Source: Polydactylus sextarius
Lineage: Eukaryota > Chordata > Actinopteri > Polynemidae
Length of the DNA stretch: 64,000 bases
NCBI GenBank assembly: GCA_016801845.1
Contig: CM028924.1
Coordinates: 1,381,501 to 1,445,500 of the forward strand
Direction of reading: 5' to 3'
In this document: positions 1 through 14,152 of the stretch, one piece after another
How positions within the stretch are numbered: the stretch's first letter is position 1
Layout: the number at the start of each line of letters is the position of its first letter
Notes under the pieces: generated by a model
Databases searched by the model: none
The model's input: only the letters and a program-made list of their open reading frames with translations
What the model was told of the DNA's origin: nothing
Translations under genes and position numbers: made by a program

Positions 1-3000
1 TCTCTCAACTACAATGCTTTTATACTGGCAGCCGTCGTAATGAACATACATCTGAGAAACATCCGTAAAGTAGATTAAAGGAGCTCATTGATATAACTAC
101 ATAAAACAGTTAGAAAATGAGGTGAATTATATATATTTTGTTGTTGTTTTAGGTGATGAACCATCTGCCAACGATGTTCCCACAGACCCAGGTGGATGGG
201 AGCAGTTCTCATAAAGTAGCAATTACATGACTCAGTTACACCAGATGTTTTGCCTCAAAATATACCAACAAGTTATTAATCTTCTGTAATGACCAATATA
301 TTTCTTTTTTTTTTTTTAAATGTAGCAAGATGCAGGAATTAGGTTCCAGCTTGTTTTAAGGAAGTCTAAGACACGACGACTCACAACATCAGAACGGGAC
401 GTTTCTGTTCGACATAAACGGGTCAAACTGACATTTGTTCTATGGTCGTGTTGGTGAGGATACAGTGACATGTTTCTTTTCTTTCCTGAACTGAAGAAGG
501 AGCCCAAACGAAGGCTGCTTGAAGGTGTCATGGTGGAGAAATTGTATTTAAGAGAGAAAAAAAATAGAGGGTCATTATTGAAGGTACACAGTGGGTATGG
601 ACAGATGATGCTCTTGTTTTGAACTTGTCGTCCTGTCAGACTGACATCACGACTGGTCTGAAGTTACATTATTCTGCATAGAAACCAGCTCAAACACTGC
701 AGCAGGAAGTTAAAGAGCTTCGGTGTAAAATTAACTTTTGGTATGTTAAAACATTGTCATCATCTAAAAGAGAATGAATTCATTTGTACCATCGCTCCTC
801 TTCTGCCCATTGTTTCGTGTTCGTTCTTCGACTTATCGGACTTAACTTTCAACATAGCGGCGACTGGTAACTTCCGCTAGGTCCAACCTGTGTAAAAAGT
901 CTTTTTAATAAATAATAAATGTGTTCACTCATTGCCTCTTTTAAATGTCAGGACTCTTGTTATACCAGCAAGGAAGTGTGGAGCTACTTTCAGCTGATTT
1001 TATGGTTAAAAGTGACGTCTTCAAGCTGGTGACTAATCACTAGCACAATGAGTCTTTTTGACAAAAAGAATAAAAATAATAGAGTAGTGTTTGTGTGTGT
1101 GTAGTTGGAGGCAACAGCAAAGTAATTATACACAACAACAATATCATTATACCTGCATGTGTTTACACCAGTTTAACATGATTTGTTTTGTTACCTAATT
1201 AGTTTTTTTTTTTAATAAAGTGTCACCTGTAATTGTGTAGGCCCATGTTGTTTTACAGTGAGCTCAAGGCTTTGAAGAGAAGACGTTAACCAAGCGTCTA
1301 AAACGAGTTTAACTTCAGATGAAATCACAGCAATTACTTTTAATGATAGCTCCAACATACAGTAACACACGGAACAAACTACTTATTCAGTCAGTGCTAA
1401 TTGTGCTAATTAACAGCATGTTTTTTTCCTGATGACCTTGTGTCTTCTTAAGTCACATGTTTGAGAAAATCTGCCCTCACATAAATTAACCGTTGATCAA
1501 CCGAGACAAAAGAAACTATTTTAAAAAGGCTCCATAGCAACTGTGTTAGTTCTGCCGTGTGGATTTTGAACAAAAGCTTCATATCTCAACATATGTTGTA
1601 ACACAGCAGATCAGAAAAAACATGAAAGAAAAAAAAAGTAATGACATAATTCAAGTGTATTTCAAGTTTCACTCTGTTGGTTCTGGTTTGTACAGACGGT
1701 TTAAACCTGAAGATTATCTACAGATTAAACACAATGAATTCTTTGAGTTTTCTATAAATCCTTAAAGAATTTCAAGACTCCTTTGATTAGTTTGGTTTTT
1801 ATATACATTGTAACATTTGAATTCTAATAATATTCTAAAATAGTTGACGTCAACGTTCGGTAGCGACAGATATTTGTGTATTTACTCGTGTTCACATTGC
1901 GTCTGTAAACACGTGGGCATAGATGCAAATGTCGTGTGTGTGTGTTTGTTTGTAGATTACACGTGTGACCTTCACAGTGGGAACATTTCCGTCATTTCTT
2001 CATTAGATCAAGCAGCAGAGTTAAATATTAATGTCGTCATATCAAAGGTAACGTACTGTTTGACACATTTGACTTCTACTTCATCCACGTATTTCCACCG
2101 GTGATACAAGTCAAAGACAGAAAGAGCTGAAACATATTTGAGTCGAGACATTTTTCCATCGTATTGTTTGATGTTTTCTACTGAGCTCTGACTTGCTGTG
2201 ACAGTGGAAGTGCGTTTGGACTTGTCTGATAATCCATCAATTGTCACATCTCCAGCTGACACATCTTCGCTCGATAGCAATTTTGTTCTCCTCGTGTAAC
2301 ATTATGATATTTAGGAGCTGAATATAAACATATGAAATTACCTATTTCCTGAGAATCCTGTCATCACGTTCGCTCTTCTCTCTACTACCTCCTAATGTCT
2401 CAGGTCACTCCAGCTGCTATTTTTATCTATGAGACATCTTCTTTCCCCGCTTCCCTCCTGCTGTTATCCCCCTTAAAGCACTAAGATTTGCAGCATGGAG
2501 GGAGAAAGAAAGAGCGATGGGGATGTGGTGGTGATGGTGGTGAGAGAGAGAGTGGGTGTAGTTTTAGGGGAGATTCACATAATAGCTCCTCGCCCGTCCT
2601 CTTTCTTCTTCTGTTGTGCATTACGACTAAAGGCTCAAAATAGAACATCTCTCGAGAGTATCCAGTCGTGCCGGTGGTAGCTTCATGCACATGCAGACTC
2701 ACACACACACACACACATACAGTGGAGCCGTTTCGATTTAATATGATCATGTGGAAATTAGGATTTGCAAGTAAGATTTTACAGTACAACGAGTCATTCT
2801 GTAAGACTTTTTTTAACATCACAGCTGTGATTTCCTCCCGATTCTGTCTGAAAAGCTTTAAACATTCCTTCTAGTGGTAAGTGTGTGAAGAAAAGGGTGA
2901 ATGAAATATATAATATATCTAAAAAAAAAAAAAAACATATCAGTAGCAGTAATGTAACAGGAACATATGCTCTAAGAAGTAGCCAGACATACTCTGTGGA

Positions 3001-3546
3001 AAATAGCTGACAAGAGTTTTCTGAGGGTGTTTTTTTTTTTCATGTTGTTTGTATTTGCATATGTCTGTGTGTGTACAGTACAGTGTGTGTGTCCGTGGGT
3101 GCCTGAGCCACAGTGAAACGAATTCATGCCAGAGTGAGTGAGCAAGCGAGAGTACCAGTGGAGCAGGATCAGAAAGGCGAGAGAAGCAGGGAAGGAGAGA
3201 GAGAGAGAGAGAGAGGAGGAGAGAAAGGGTTTTGTGCAGAGGCAAATAGTGCAGGAGCAAGTCGCGATTGAGGAAAAGGGAGGTGCATCCTTCCATCTTC
3301 TCATGGGGGATTTAAACTGCCTTCAGATTGGCTCCAATCTTACGGAGGAATCCCCCGCTCGTGGAGCACGGCTCCTTCTTCTAATGTAACACTAGACTTT
3401 GTTGTGGAGCAAGAGAAGGAGGCACCACACAGGAAGGAGGGAGAGGGACACTTGCTCCTACTTCCTTTGTACCCAGCCTGGTTGACAGATGGCACACTGG
3501 CAGAATGATCTTTGACTCTCACCCAGCAACCGCTCACTGAGGTAAC

Positions 3547-3598
3547 GTGTTGTGTTGTGTTGTGTTGTGTTGTGTTGTGTTGTGTTGTGTTGTGTGTG
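3547..3598. repeat. (GTGTT)n pentanucleotide microsatellite
   Basis: About ten uninterrupted copies of the five-base unit tgttg, ending in a short TG run. A minus-strand open frame across it reads as a repeated Thr/Gln/His tract and is an artefact of the repeat. Confidence 0.95.
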
Positions 3599-5186
3599 TA
3601 AGCTCCTCTTAAAAAATCTGTGCACTCATACATGCTTTCTTTCTGCTGCACTGTGTGCCTTGAATGTGCTTGAATGAATGTGCAAAATGAAATGAACATT
3701 ACAGCTCGGTGTGTTTTGTGTCTGAAGTGTTTTAGTTGATGAGAGGACAGGAAGTCGTGGAGCTCAGTCACCACCTCATCAGCACCTTGTCACAGTGGGA
3801 TTATTAGACGCAGCTTAGTTTGTGATAAAGTTGTACCGTGATTGACCTTCATCCTGTACGTCTGTGTAACCTGAGGGTGGTCACGCTGGGCTGAAGGGCA
3901 GTACCCTGCTGAGTCTACCTTTTTTTTTTTTTTTTTTTTCCGCTGTAAATAAAAACCGATGTTGCTGCAGCTGCTCATTATAAAACCACAGTGGCACAAG
4001 TCAAGTTATCACAGGAGCAGGTGTCGTGATTGAAATAGTCGGCAGCGACTGCGGGTTTGACATTTTGTGGATGTGATTCTTGACACTTTCTGAGGCTTTT
4101 GTGTCGTTTTTTATCTTGCAGGAAAAATCGAATTTTGACTGCATTTGTATCTGATATTTGTATTATACAACAACTTTAAACTAAAATATATCTGCGGGAG
4201 CATTAAAAAGTCTTTATGAGCACTTGTTACTTCACAATTTAGAAAGAATTGTATTAAAAATGGCTGAAAATACCAGACATGTTGTGAAGTTTGTAACGTT
4301 TGTACTCAAGATTAACATCAGATGACTTGTTGGCCACCCTCCAGTCTTTCTTTTTTTTTTTTTAGAAAAAAACCCATGCTCCCAACACAATGTGCTAGCT
4401 TCTCTCAAACAACCAACACTGTTGGAAATGTATTGTTTAATTTCCTAAGAAAAATAGATGACAGTGTCTGCAATATCTAGTAAAAACCTGAGATTTTTGA
4501 ATGTAGGGAAGTCGATATCAGAAACAATAGGTGACTTACTGTGTTTGGTCTCTGTGTAATAATTCACTCAACTTCAGTCTCAACAGCTCACACACACACA
4601 CACACACTGTCTCTGTGTCCTTTTCTAAAAACATGACCACCCACTTTGAAGCTTAGCCTCTCTGCCCGTGGCTTTGGGAAGATATTCACTGACTGGATTA
4701 AAGGAATGATGTGTATTTTAATGTAAACACATGAAACAGTGGTGTTATTCTTGATTATTCTACCAAAAGGTCAGAGGTTAACTTGTAGAAAATCAACTAG
4801 ATGCTTAAAAACTGGAAATACTAAATCTAGTTTGTGTCAAGAAACTAACGATCCAGAAGTAACAGGATGTGACGGCGCTAAATGGTTTTAAAAATGGAAC
4901 CTGACGTTTTGACAAAACCAAGATCAAACAACTAAATGTTTGAAATATCAAGGTCACGAATAAGAAGATTAAATAAAATCATGACTGTATGCAAGAAACA
5001 AACCTTAATTACATAACCAAAGAATTTCTGTGTGAAAGGAAATGAAATATTTTTTCTTTTCTTTTTTTTTTTTTACATAATTAACATTTTCTGTAACATC
5101 CTGCAACATATTCAACCCACTGTTACATTGTAGCATTGTTCACAATTCAGGACGCCTTCATAGTCTTTACTCTTCGTGTGTGTGAC

Positions 5187-5191
<5 letters not shown>

Positions 5192-5227
<36 letters not shown>
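5192..5227. repeat. (GT)n dinucleotide microsatellite
   Basis: Eighteen uninterrupted GT units, preceded by a degenerate GT stretch. Confidence 0.95.
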
Positions 5228-5228
<1 letters not shown>

Positions 5229-8200
5229 AATTGTCCTGTTTTTTATATATAAAGTCAACACATCTGTGAGTTTAATGTCAGTATATATTTCTAAAGATTT
5301 CTGTTTTTTCTCTTCTGCGTCGACTTTGTATAATAAACAAAAACATGATCTATAAAATACATAGAAAACCAAACGCAGCAGTAGCTGATCCAGAGGTTAT
5401 TACAGAGTCTTCAGTGTAGGAGAGATACTATATTCTGAGCTGATTAAATATTTAACAGACATGGCAGCTTCTGTGGTTAATCCTATATAGGGAAAAAACA
5501 GACACACACATATTGTGATATATATATATATATTAAACACTATGTATAATGTACGCTACCCCCTCCAGGTTATGAACGAGTGTCTGAGGGTGCACGGTTC
5601 AACGTGTGCTGTGTTGTCCTTGTCACTTTAATGTGTTTATTTTTAGCTCATTGACCCTGCGCAGAATGAAGATTGATGTTGGATTCCCTCCCCGTGCCTT
5701 CCCAGGGTCACTCTCCTGCTCATGCTGCTGAAACTCACACCATCAGCTGTAGATTAAAGACGCGTTGGCTTCCTGTCTCCCAGACGATGTGACAGAGCAG
5801 GTGATTTGTCACACGAGTCCCCGCAGCACCGTAGTTTAGCCAATCCTACTCTAATTGACAGGTGTGTGAGAATGCGGCTGTGAAATAAGTGAATGTACTG
5901 AATGAGGTCAGAGACGTGAAGTTGTACTTTACAGCCACAGTTTGACCTTTTACCCTGGATTGATTGTTATTTGTCACTCGGCCTGTGGCTCTGCTCGGCC
6001 TATTAGAACTGATGATGATGTAGTCATGTTAGATATATTAGCTTAGCTTCTTTTATTTAGACTAGATTTATTTAGACTGAAGAAGAGTGTGTGTTTTACA
6101 CACTTCTCTTTACTATCACTGATCATATTTCACATCACTTACTTTGACTTACTGAGGCTTTCTTGTGTTTTCTTGTATTTCATCATAGAGGTTTGATGTT
6201 GAACTGCGATACTCTCGGTTTTTATCCAGTAAATGATCTTTTTTGGCCCTCTCTCCTCGCTGTCTCGCTGTGAGCGGCTGCATTATCATTATCTCGGTAC
6301 CATCTGCCATCTGGAGGGTTTATATTTTCCTTCCTTTCCTGTGTGAAACTTTCCTGTATGAGTCTTTATAGAAAGTTTAAATACACAGTCTCACTTTGGG
6401 GTCAAACTTTGTGGTTGGCCTATAATCTATAGGTACTTAACACTTAAGCCTTTACCCCCCTCCCCCCTTAAACAATGAGAGTCATAGTGTAAATTTAATA
6501 AAAACCAAACACTGCAGTGGCCTGTGTTGAAACGGTGTCTAATCCCTGTAACTAATAAAGTCTTTATTAGCGTTCGCTGACTAATCATCATCAAAAGCGT
6601 CGAGGTTTAACATAGTTGGCGTGTTTGACTGGTATTAACAGGTGTCACCATGAACCACGTTGACTTTAGTTGTGGTGGAGACATGCTGAGGTTTTAATAC
6701 AGTCCAACTTTTTAATAAGTAACAGCTCGTTTCACACAGTAGATGATGATTTATTGTTGATTCATTATGTTTATTGTTTATTTATTTGACAAAGCATGAA
6801 TTAGCAGTAATTTAGTTTGATTATTTCATGGATAAAACATATGTTTGTTCTGTTTTTTTACGACACAGACTCATGTGTCTTGTGTTGTTTTTAACCTGAA
6901 TAAATTCACATTCAGAAATCACATTAATTATAAACCTTCGTTCGCATTTAAAATAAAAAATTTAAAAAGAAAAGAGGTGATGAAAAATTCAGCTCAGCCT
7001 CTGGATGTTTCCAACACATCATCTGCCAAACAGAAAGGTGACTTTGTCCAATCAGAAAGTGTCTCAGGCTCAAACCCAATGCCCAGGAAAATTGTATTTT
7101 CTCTGCCTCCGTTTATATCATCCACCATTTCACTGCTTTGATTTGAAATTATAACATCCCATCGTTATGTCTCAAACTTGTTTAGTTTACCTCTGGGAAA
7201 TTAACAACTAACTCGCAAGTAAAGCGAAGTTCCTACATTGTCACAGTGAAGGAAGCGAATGAGTCGGAAACAAAAAGGAGGTGGGCACAGAACATGCTAT
7301 AATTAGCATCTGTCATGATGACGCCTGGATGGCAGAAGAAAGTTTCTATGTTCTTGCTGACTGTGAGAAGCATTTGTCTCAGTTAACAACTTTAATTAAT
7401 GCAACTATTGTGCACTTTAAAGATTATAAATTGCAGCAGTGTCAGTTTTCACTAATAACTCTTGTCTCTGTATCTTTGTGTGTGTGGATGTGGATGTTTA
7501 CCATAATACTAAATGAAGGCCTTTATCCTCTTTATAGATAACCTTTGAGAAGTTGGCATCTCACGCCGGTAGTAAACCCACACAACAGAGCAGAGGACGG
7601 TGCTGCAGCAGCCTATAAACACAACGTGTCAACGTGTAGATTTAGATGCACCACACAGATTTGGGGCCTCTTTTCCTGTACAGCCTTTAAAGAGACTAGA
7701 ATCAACATAATTAATGGCCAGTCTGGTGTTACACAACATGTGTTTGAAGCAGCAAATTTCAGCGCCAGATGATAAGAAGGGTGATTCAGACTGGAGAAAA
7801 GAGTTGGAGGAAGAGATATTAGGTGCAGAGGCTGGAGACACAACCAACAACCATTAATTACAAAGATTAAATGTCTTTGCGCAGACGTTTATTGTCATCA
7901 GAGGAGAAATCTTAATAACGTTAACTGACTTTTTTCCTCTAATGTCGCCGTGAGAATCTCGTTTATGGCTGTTAATGAAATAAACATCGACGTAAATAAA
8001 CAAGCTGCCAACAAAGAATTACCTTTGACGACATTTTGTCGACTTGTTGCACTAAAATCGGCATCAATGTTTTGAAAGTGAAGTGATAAGTGGAAATTAA
8101 TGACACAAGTAAACATCGTAAATATTATGAGCATCAGCTTCACCGGGAGCTTTTCTCTTACACCTCAAACTTCATCCGTTTTCTGTGGATAGAAAAAAAA

Positions 8201-8913
8201 CATTAATTCTTTCTTTTTATTCTTGTCTGACCTTTAGTTACCCTTTTTCTTTTTGTCTCTTCTCTATTTTGGATTTCAGCGAACTGGTCCAAACAAAGTA
8301 ACAACTAAAGCTCAGCTGGTGCAGGTCATGCTCAGCTTGTACGAAATAACGAGATCGAGGACATATTGTTTTTGAGAGCAAAAAAAAAGAAAAACACACA
8401 TTCAACACACGAAACACAATGAGACGAGACTTATGGGAGCTTCTATAAAGCTCAGGAGCAAATATCTGCTCCGCTAGTTATCTACAAAACAACAGAAGTG
8501 AAACTCACAGCTGCGACGTAGATCACAAATCAAATAAACTGCAGCAGGACAACACTGTTAGCTACATGGATCGATGATGCTCTTCATTAAAAACATCCAA
8601 CTTTTGCAGACTTGGCTCCTGTGAAGAAGCTAATGAAGTGATTCTCACAAGTCCCTGGAGCAGTTTCTGGCCTCTTCATACGTGTTACTCTTCTGACTCG
8701 ACACAGTTTGCATGAATCAAACTCAGGCAATGAGAAATTAATTAAATAGTTGTTTGTTTTCTAAGTTAGTTTTTTTTTTTTTTTTAAACTCACTTCTTTG
8801 CAATTTGCACATTCACATAGTTGTTTAGATTTTTTCTCATCAGCTCCATAATCTTATGTTATATATGTAAATATCATATATGTCTTTATTATCTTATACA
8901 TTTTATAAATTAT

Positions 8914-9570
8914 GGTCCAGAGTAACATGAACCAGAGTCTATTTCACCATGAATACGAGTCAAACTCCCCTCAACAGATATGTTACGTTGGTTGAAGTAA
9001 TATCCAGTTTGACCGTCTTTTGTTTTCACAACCAAATAGTTAACAATGAAAGTAAATGGGGCAGTCAGCCAAACGTATCTAAATTGTCATTTTTTTAACC
9101 ACTAATAAAGCTCAAAATATCACTTCACTTCACATAACTGGTGATGAAGGATGTTCCACATCAGCAGATTCATCATTTTCCTGAACAACAGGCCTATGTG
9201 TATGTGAAGAGAGAGAAAAATGATGAATCTGCTGATGTGGAACAACCTTCATCACCAGTTGTTATAAAACCAGACGTTGGGTAAGTCTTGTAAAACAGTG
9301 TTTTTAATAAACTCTGGGTTCACTTACTAAGTTATCAGTACTTCAGTTTATGTGTAGGGACCCTATTCATGCTACTGCTGAAGTGAAGTGATATTTTGAG
9401 CTTTATTAGTGGTTAAAAAATGACAATTTAGATACGTTTGGCTGACTGCCCCATTTACTTTCATTGTTAACTATTTGGTTGTGAAAACAAAAGACGATCA
9501 AACTCAAAAGTCCTTCGACCAACATAAAATTAATGAAATAGACTCTGGGTTCAGATGTTTTAAACTCTGT
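8914..9570. repeat. Palindromic (foldback) repeat element, copy 1
   Basis: A nested inverted repeat with no coding capacity. The outer left arm (about 8930-9132) begins ggtccagagtaacatgaacc and is matched in reverse complement by about 9379-9553; both arms share an internal block of roughly 100 bases that is almost identical. The inner arms, about 9133-9180 and 9216-9266, form a hairpin with a loop of about 35 bases. The segment 9267-9378 on the right side has no partner in the left arm, but it occurs in copy 2 at 12.0 kb, so the left arm looks internally deleted. This structure fits a non-autonomous DNA transposon (MITE or foldback type). The termini and any target-site duplication are not clear to me, and I do not recognise the family. 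Confidence 0.8.
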
Positions 9571-12018
9571 AACTGTTCACAGTTCAGTTTTGTTGGTCCC
9601 TGCGTCCTTGCTAAGGCGACTAAATAAATGAATAAATCACAAGTAAAATAATATTTTCCAGTTATTTTGCAGTGTGTAGTAGCAGTGCAGTTAATTTAAT
9701 TATAATCACTGTAAAAACATGAACATTTCACGGCTGTTTGCTGTAGTTTTGCTCTGGCTCTATATTATTCCTGGACATGTAGCCATCCGATACGTTTAAA
9801 TTATTAAAAAAATAAAAAACATTTGCTTTACCTTTTGAGATCAAAGCAAAGTGGTCAGTTCATTTTCGTTTTTTGCCTAGAGGAGCATTTATCATGCTGA
9901 GTGATTTTGTACAGACAAATTAAGTTTATCCAGCAGGCTGTTGTTATAAATCCTGAAGTCGGAGAATCCTTTTTTTATGTGGAAACTGCCTGATTAAATG
10001 TGTGAATGGATTTTCTGTTTTTATTCTCACTGGGGAGCGAGAGAAATTACTTTTTTCCTGCTGATTCTGGGGAAAAAGGTTTCACATTGTAATTTTAAAA
10101 GAACTGTGACATTTTTTTTTTTTAAAATGACGCTGAACACAATCACGTTCGAGGCTGAAACTGAGCCGGTTGCTGTGGTGGCTCTTACAGATGACACATC
10201 AATTGATGTAGAAGCTTTTTGCTTGTTTGATAAATTGTAGTTGTCATTCACTCCACACTGACTACAACCTCGGTTCTCCATGAAGGAGCAAAGAAGAAGT
10301 TTTAGATCTACGCATCTTTTTACTACCCTGGTGATTATTACCGTCTAAACCAGATTTGTCAGTTACAGTTGAGCTAAGACGGGTTCATGATGGCAGATTT
10401 GTGTGAACAGAGATCGTCCTCAATGTTGCTAATAAAGACAAAGTAGAGCTGAAGCGTGTGTTTGTTTTATCAGATGTTTTATCATCTGAATGCTCCGCTC
10501 ACAGCTTCATCTGTTGAGCTGTTTTTGTTTTGTTTTCTCTCTTTTTTTCCATCAAGGTGCCCGTACGTGTCCTCATACTTGTTGTAATCATTTTAGGTCT
10601 TTGTCTTCCAACATTTCAATGTCTCTCATCATCATTTCTCTTCTCTTTGTTTGTTCTGCAAAACTATAACAGCGTTTTTAGACCATCGGGACACATTTTC
10701 AACATTACTGCAATTAAATGACTGAAATATAATCATGCGTCTCAGTGGGACAAGATACCCTGAAACTACACAAATTAATTTTAGATTGTATTGTAAACTG
10801 GTTCCAGTTTATAGATGATTCACCAGAGATTTTTAAATCTGTTTAGGTGTTTTTAAAGGTTTATTTATGTTCTAGCTAAAGGTATATAAAGGTTAAGTTA
10901 ATGCTGAGGGTTTGTCTCTAAAATCAATATCTTATTGTCTCATTTGTAGCCAGAGAGGTTGTTTAATTTACCACATTAATGTACAGGACTGCACATTGAT
11001 TTAGACAAAATTGAGCAAAATTGAAGAAATCTGTTACTGTCAGGAAGTGAAAGTGAACTTTCTCCTTTACTCACAAATGAGCAGGAGATGCTGATGGTTT
11101 CTCTTCAGCATAAATTGTCTGTTTCCAGACGGTTGTTCAGTTCGAACTGTGGCTACTTAATCACACGTCACTTTTTTTTCCCCCCACACTGAAATGTCAA
11201 GGTTTAATAAGAGTAAATAACAGCAGCACTGCAGCATTTTCATTCCTGTTTCTCATATAAATGTGATGCAACATTAAATAGAAGATATTCTTGGTAAAGT
11301 CTGACTGTGATATTCTTAATGTTACAATAATTTAATCATCAAGTTTTCAGCTTCTCATATAGAAAAGAAACGACCTTTATTCATTGTTCGTTTATTATTT
11401 GTGATTGATCAGTGTCAGCGGTTGGATTCAGTTCATTCTGATTATTTTCTGTTTGTCAATGAGTTTGTGTCAAGAAAATCAAAAGAGGATCAGACAGGTC
11501 GAGATTTTCTTTTCCAGTATTAATACTGAACCTTCCTCTAATGGTACAACATCAACATAGACGTGGTTTTGTAGGAATAAAGATAATTACATGCTTTTTT
11601 TTTTGAGAGAGGTGAATCATGGGAATAGTCTGCTTCATTATGTAGCAGCAACAAACTGGCAATTTTCTTGCACTTTTCTCGTCCTCCGTTTAAGTCGTTC
11701 TGACATCAGATTTAATTTTCCAGTGACTAAAGCAGATAATTATGGATAATCTGAGGCTCTTGAATTTGGACAGAGTCCATTTAGTCGCAGTTTTAGACCT
11801 TTTAATTTTATCTCATTATATTCATCAGAACATGAAATGTCAACTTTTATTTTATTTATTTATTACATAATCAGTTTGTCCATCCATCCCTCTGCCTTGA
11901 TATCTGGAGAAACGTTTCAAATTTGGTGCTAAAGCATGAAATGTGTGTTACCACTCTGATGTAAGAAAAATAAAATATCTTCACTACAAATTTGGCAGAA
12001 ACATTCATTTAAAGTGAC
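9571..12018. other. Non-coding stretch between two repeat copies
   Basis: AT-rich sequence without recognisable exons, RNA genes or extended repeats. Short open frames near 10.0-10.7 kb show no family resemblance and no coding-like codon use. Confidence 0.55.
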
Positions 12019-12414
12019 GGTCCAGAGTAACATGAACCAGAGTCTATTTCACCATGAATACGAGTCCAACTCCTCCTCCAGAGATATTTCATGTTGGTTG
12101 AAGTAATATCCAGTTTGACCGTCTTTTGTTTTCACAACCAAATAGTTAACAATGAAAGTAAATGGGGCAGTCAGCCAAACGTATCTGAATTGTCATTTTT
12201 TAACCACTAATAAAGCTCAAAATATCACTTCACTTCAGCAGTAGCATGAATAGGGTCCCTACACATAAACTGAAGTACTGATAACTTAGTAAGTGAACCC
12301 AGAGTTTATTAAAAACACTGTTTTACAAGACTTACCCAACGTCTGGTTTTATAACAACTGGTTTCAGCAGATTCAACTATTCCTGAACAACAGGTCGATG
12401 TGTCTGTGAAGAGA
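12019..12414. repeat. Palindromic repeat family, copy 2 (half element)
   Basis: Starts with the same ggtccagagtaacatgaacc terminus as copy 1 and is nearly identical to its left arm up to about 12237. It then continues directly into the reverse complement of the copy 1 segment 9267-9378, ending at ataacaactgg near 12361. A short match to the loop region of copy 1 (ttcctgaacaacagg, about 12380-12414) follows. No right arm is present, so this is a truncated or half element. It shows that the extra right-arm segment of copy 1 belongs to the original element. Confidence 0.8.
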
Positions 12415-14120
12415 CTGCTTTGGTTCATGTGTATTTTATATTTACCTGGAGAGAAACCGAGACAATATCAACTCCACATTTCTAATATCTATAAAGTATC
12501 TGAAGGTTATGTAAAAAAAAGATGATGTTTAGTGTAAAATTTGTCTGTCGGTCTCGTTACTGTTAAAGAAAAGGTTGTAAACATACATGAAAACGTTGAG
12601 TCTCGTTATTTTCTTTGTGCTGGTGTTGATTTCCTGAAACGTACTGTACCGACAGTAAGTCAGACTCATCCCCAACAATTAAAAATCTACTTGTCCAGTA
12701 ACAGAAATAGCTCTGGCTTCTGTCTACCAGCTGACATTAATTATCACTCTTTATATTCCCTCATCTCAGGTTTCTGTTCAGTCAATGATCTTTTTTAGAT
12801 TCATTTCAACCTGTTATGTTTTACATTGGATTCACAGATTTTCTCCTAAATGTGTCCAATTGTTTCAATCTACGATAAAAGAAGAAAGTCACAGTCGTGA
12901 ACACAGGTTTCCATGGCGATAATCAAAATGTTTTTTGTCTGTTTATGAGTGACTGATTACAATTTAAGTACATAACAACATAGTCTTGAATTAGGGTTCG
13001 TTTCAGCGATAAAACTCACAGAGACGCAGACATATTGAGCTGAATCACACCTCAGGAAGTGTGATTTACAGAGTGTTGTAGAGACAACAGATTGTGTCTG
13101 TCTGTGGATTCATCGTTGTGTTTTTAGAAGGAGGAAAAAGAGCAACATTTAACATGTTCAGTGGCTGAAAGCTGCTGCTGTTGGAGGATATTTTTGCCAA
13201 AAGGAATCGAGTTAGTTTGATCGAACAATAAGCAACGTTTCTCCCTCCTGAAGAGACGTTTATTCTGGCTCATCTGTTACAGTGGCAGGCTATAACATCC
13301 ACGTGTCATTTTTCTATAATCTCAAAGATTTATGATCTCCATCGTGCTCTGTAGAGAAATGAAACCACGGAAAGAGATGAGGATCAGTCAGTCAAGACAA
13401 TTCAAGCTCGTTTCTTCTCTCTCGTTCCCGTTGACGGAGGACGTGATGAATTATCTCCTTCTCTCTTTGTCTGATGCTCAATTGAGTTTGTTTTGAAGTC
13501 TCATTAGTGAAGACATTTGCATATATTTTTTATGTTTAACTGCAGCATAAAAAACATCAAGTCGTTGAAATGTTTATATATAAAACTCACTCATTTTACA
13601 GACAAATCTTCATGTTGGTGCCTTGAAGAATTTCCATTTTTCTTCACGATATATTAAAGATTCATGTCTGGTCTCATGCAGCCAAGTGATGATGTAAGTT
13701 TAAGTAGTATGTTGTTTTATGTAATTAATCAGTAGCGCTGTTGTTCAAGTGAAATTTTCCACTTTCTGCTGTGAAGCAGCACAATTATTTATGACTCTCA
13801 GAGAAGCTAAATTAAATTCTGCCCCTTCCTCTCCCCCGCTGTCTCTCTACTCAGGAAAGTTTAGCAGATCCTGTCAGAGACACTTAATATGTCGAGCCAG
13901 AAAAACCACCGTCAGTTACCGTGACAACCTGACAAACCCATGTAGCTTTATCAACCAAATTATTAATCTGAATCTCACAGACTATAGAAATATATCGTAC
14001 AAATGTAATCATCGTGTACATCATATTATATAAACTTTATTAAATATCTCATCATCAGAAGGAAGAAAACATTTCATCTCTTGGGTTTTGCCAACTCTTC
14101 TCTTTATCCCAGTGCCTCAT

Positions 14121-14152
<32 letters not shown>

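Larger units (their letters stand above)
1..8913. other. Non-coding stretch, no gene recognised (far upstream of gramd1b)
   Basis: I see no conserved coding exon on either strand. The open frames here are short, A/T-rich or run through microsatellites (CA at 2699-2718, TG at 5192-5227, a pentanucleotide array near 3.55 kb). Composition is AT-rich and CpG-poor. It could be intergenic DNA or the first intron of a longer gramd1b transcript; the sequence alone does not decide. Confidence 0.6.
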
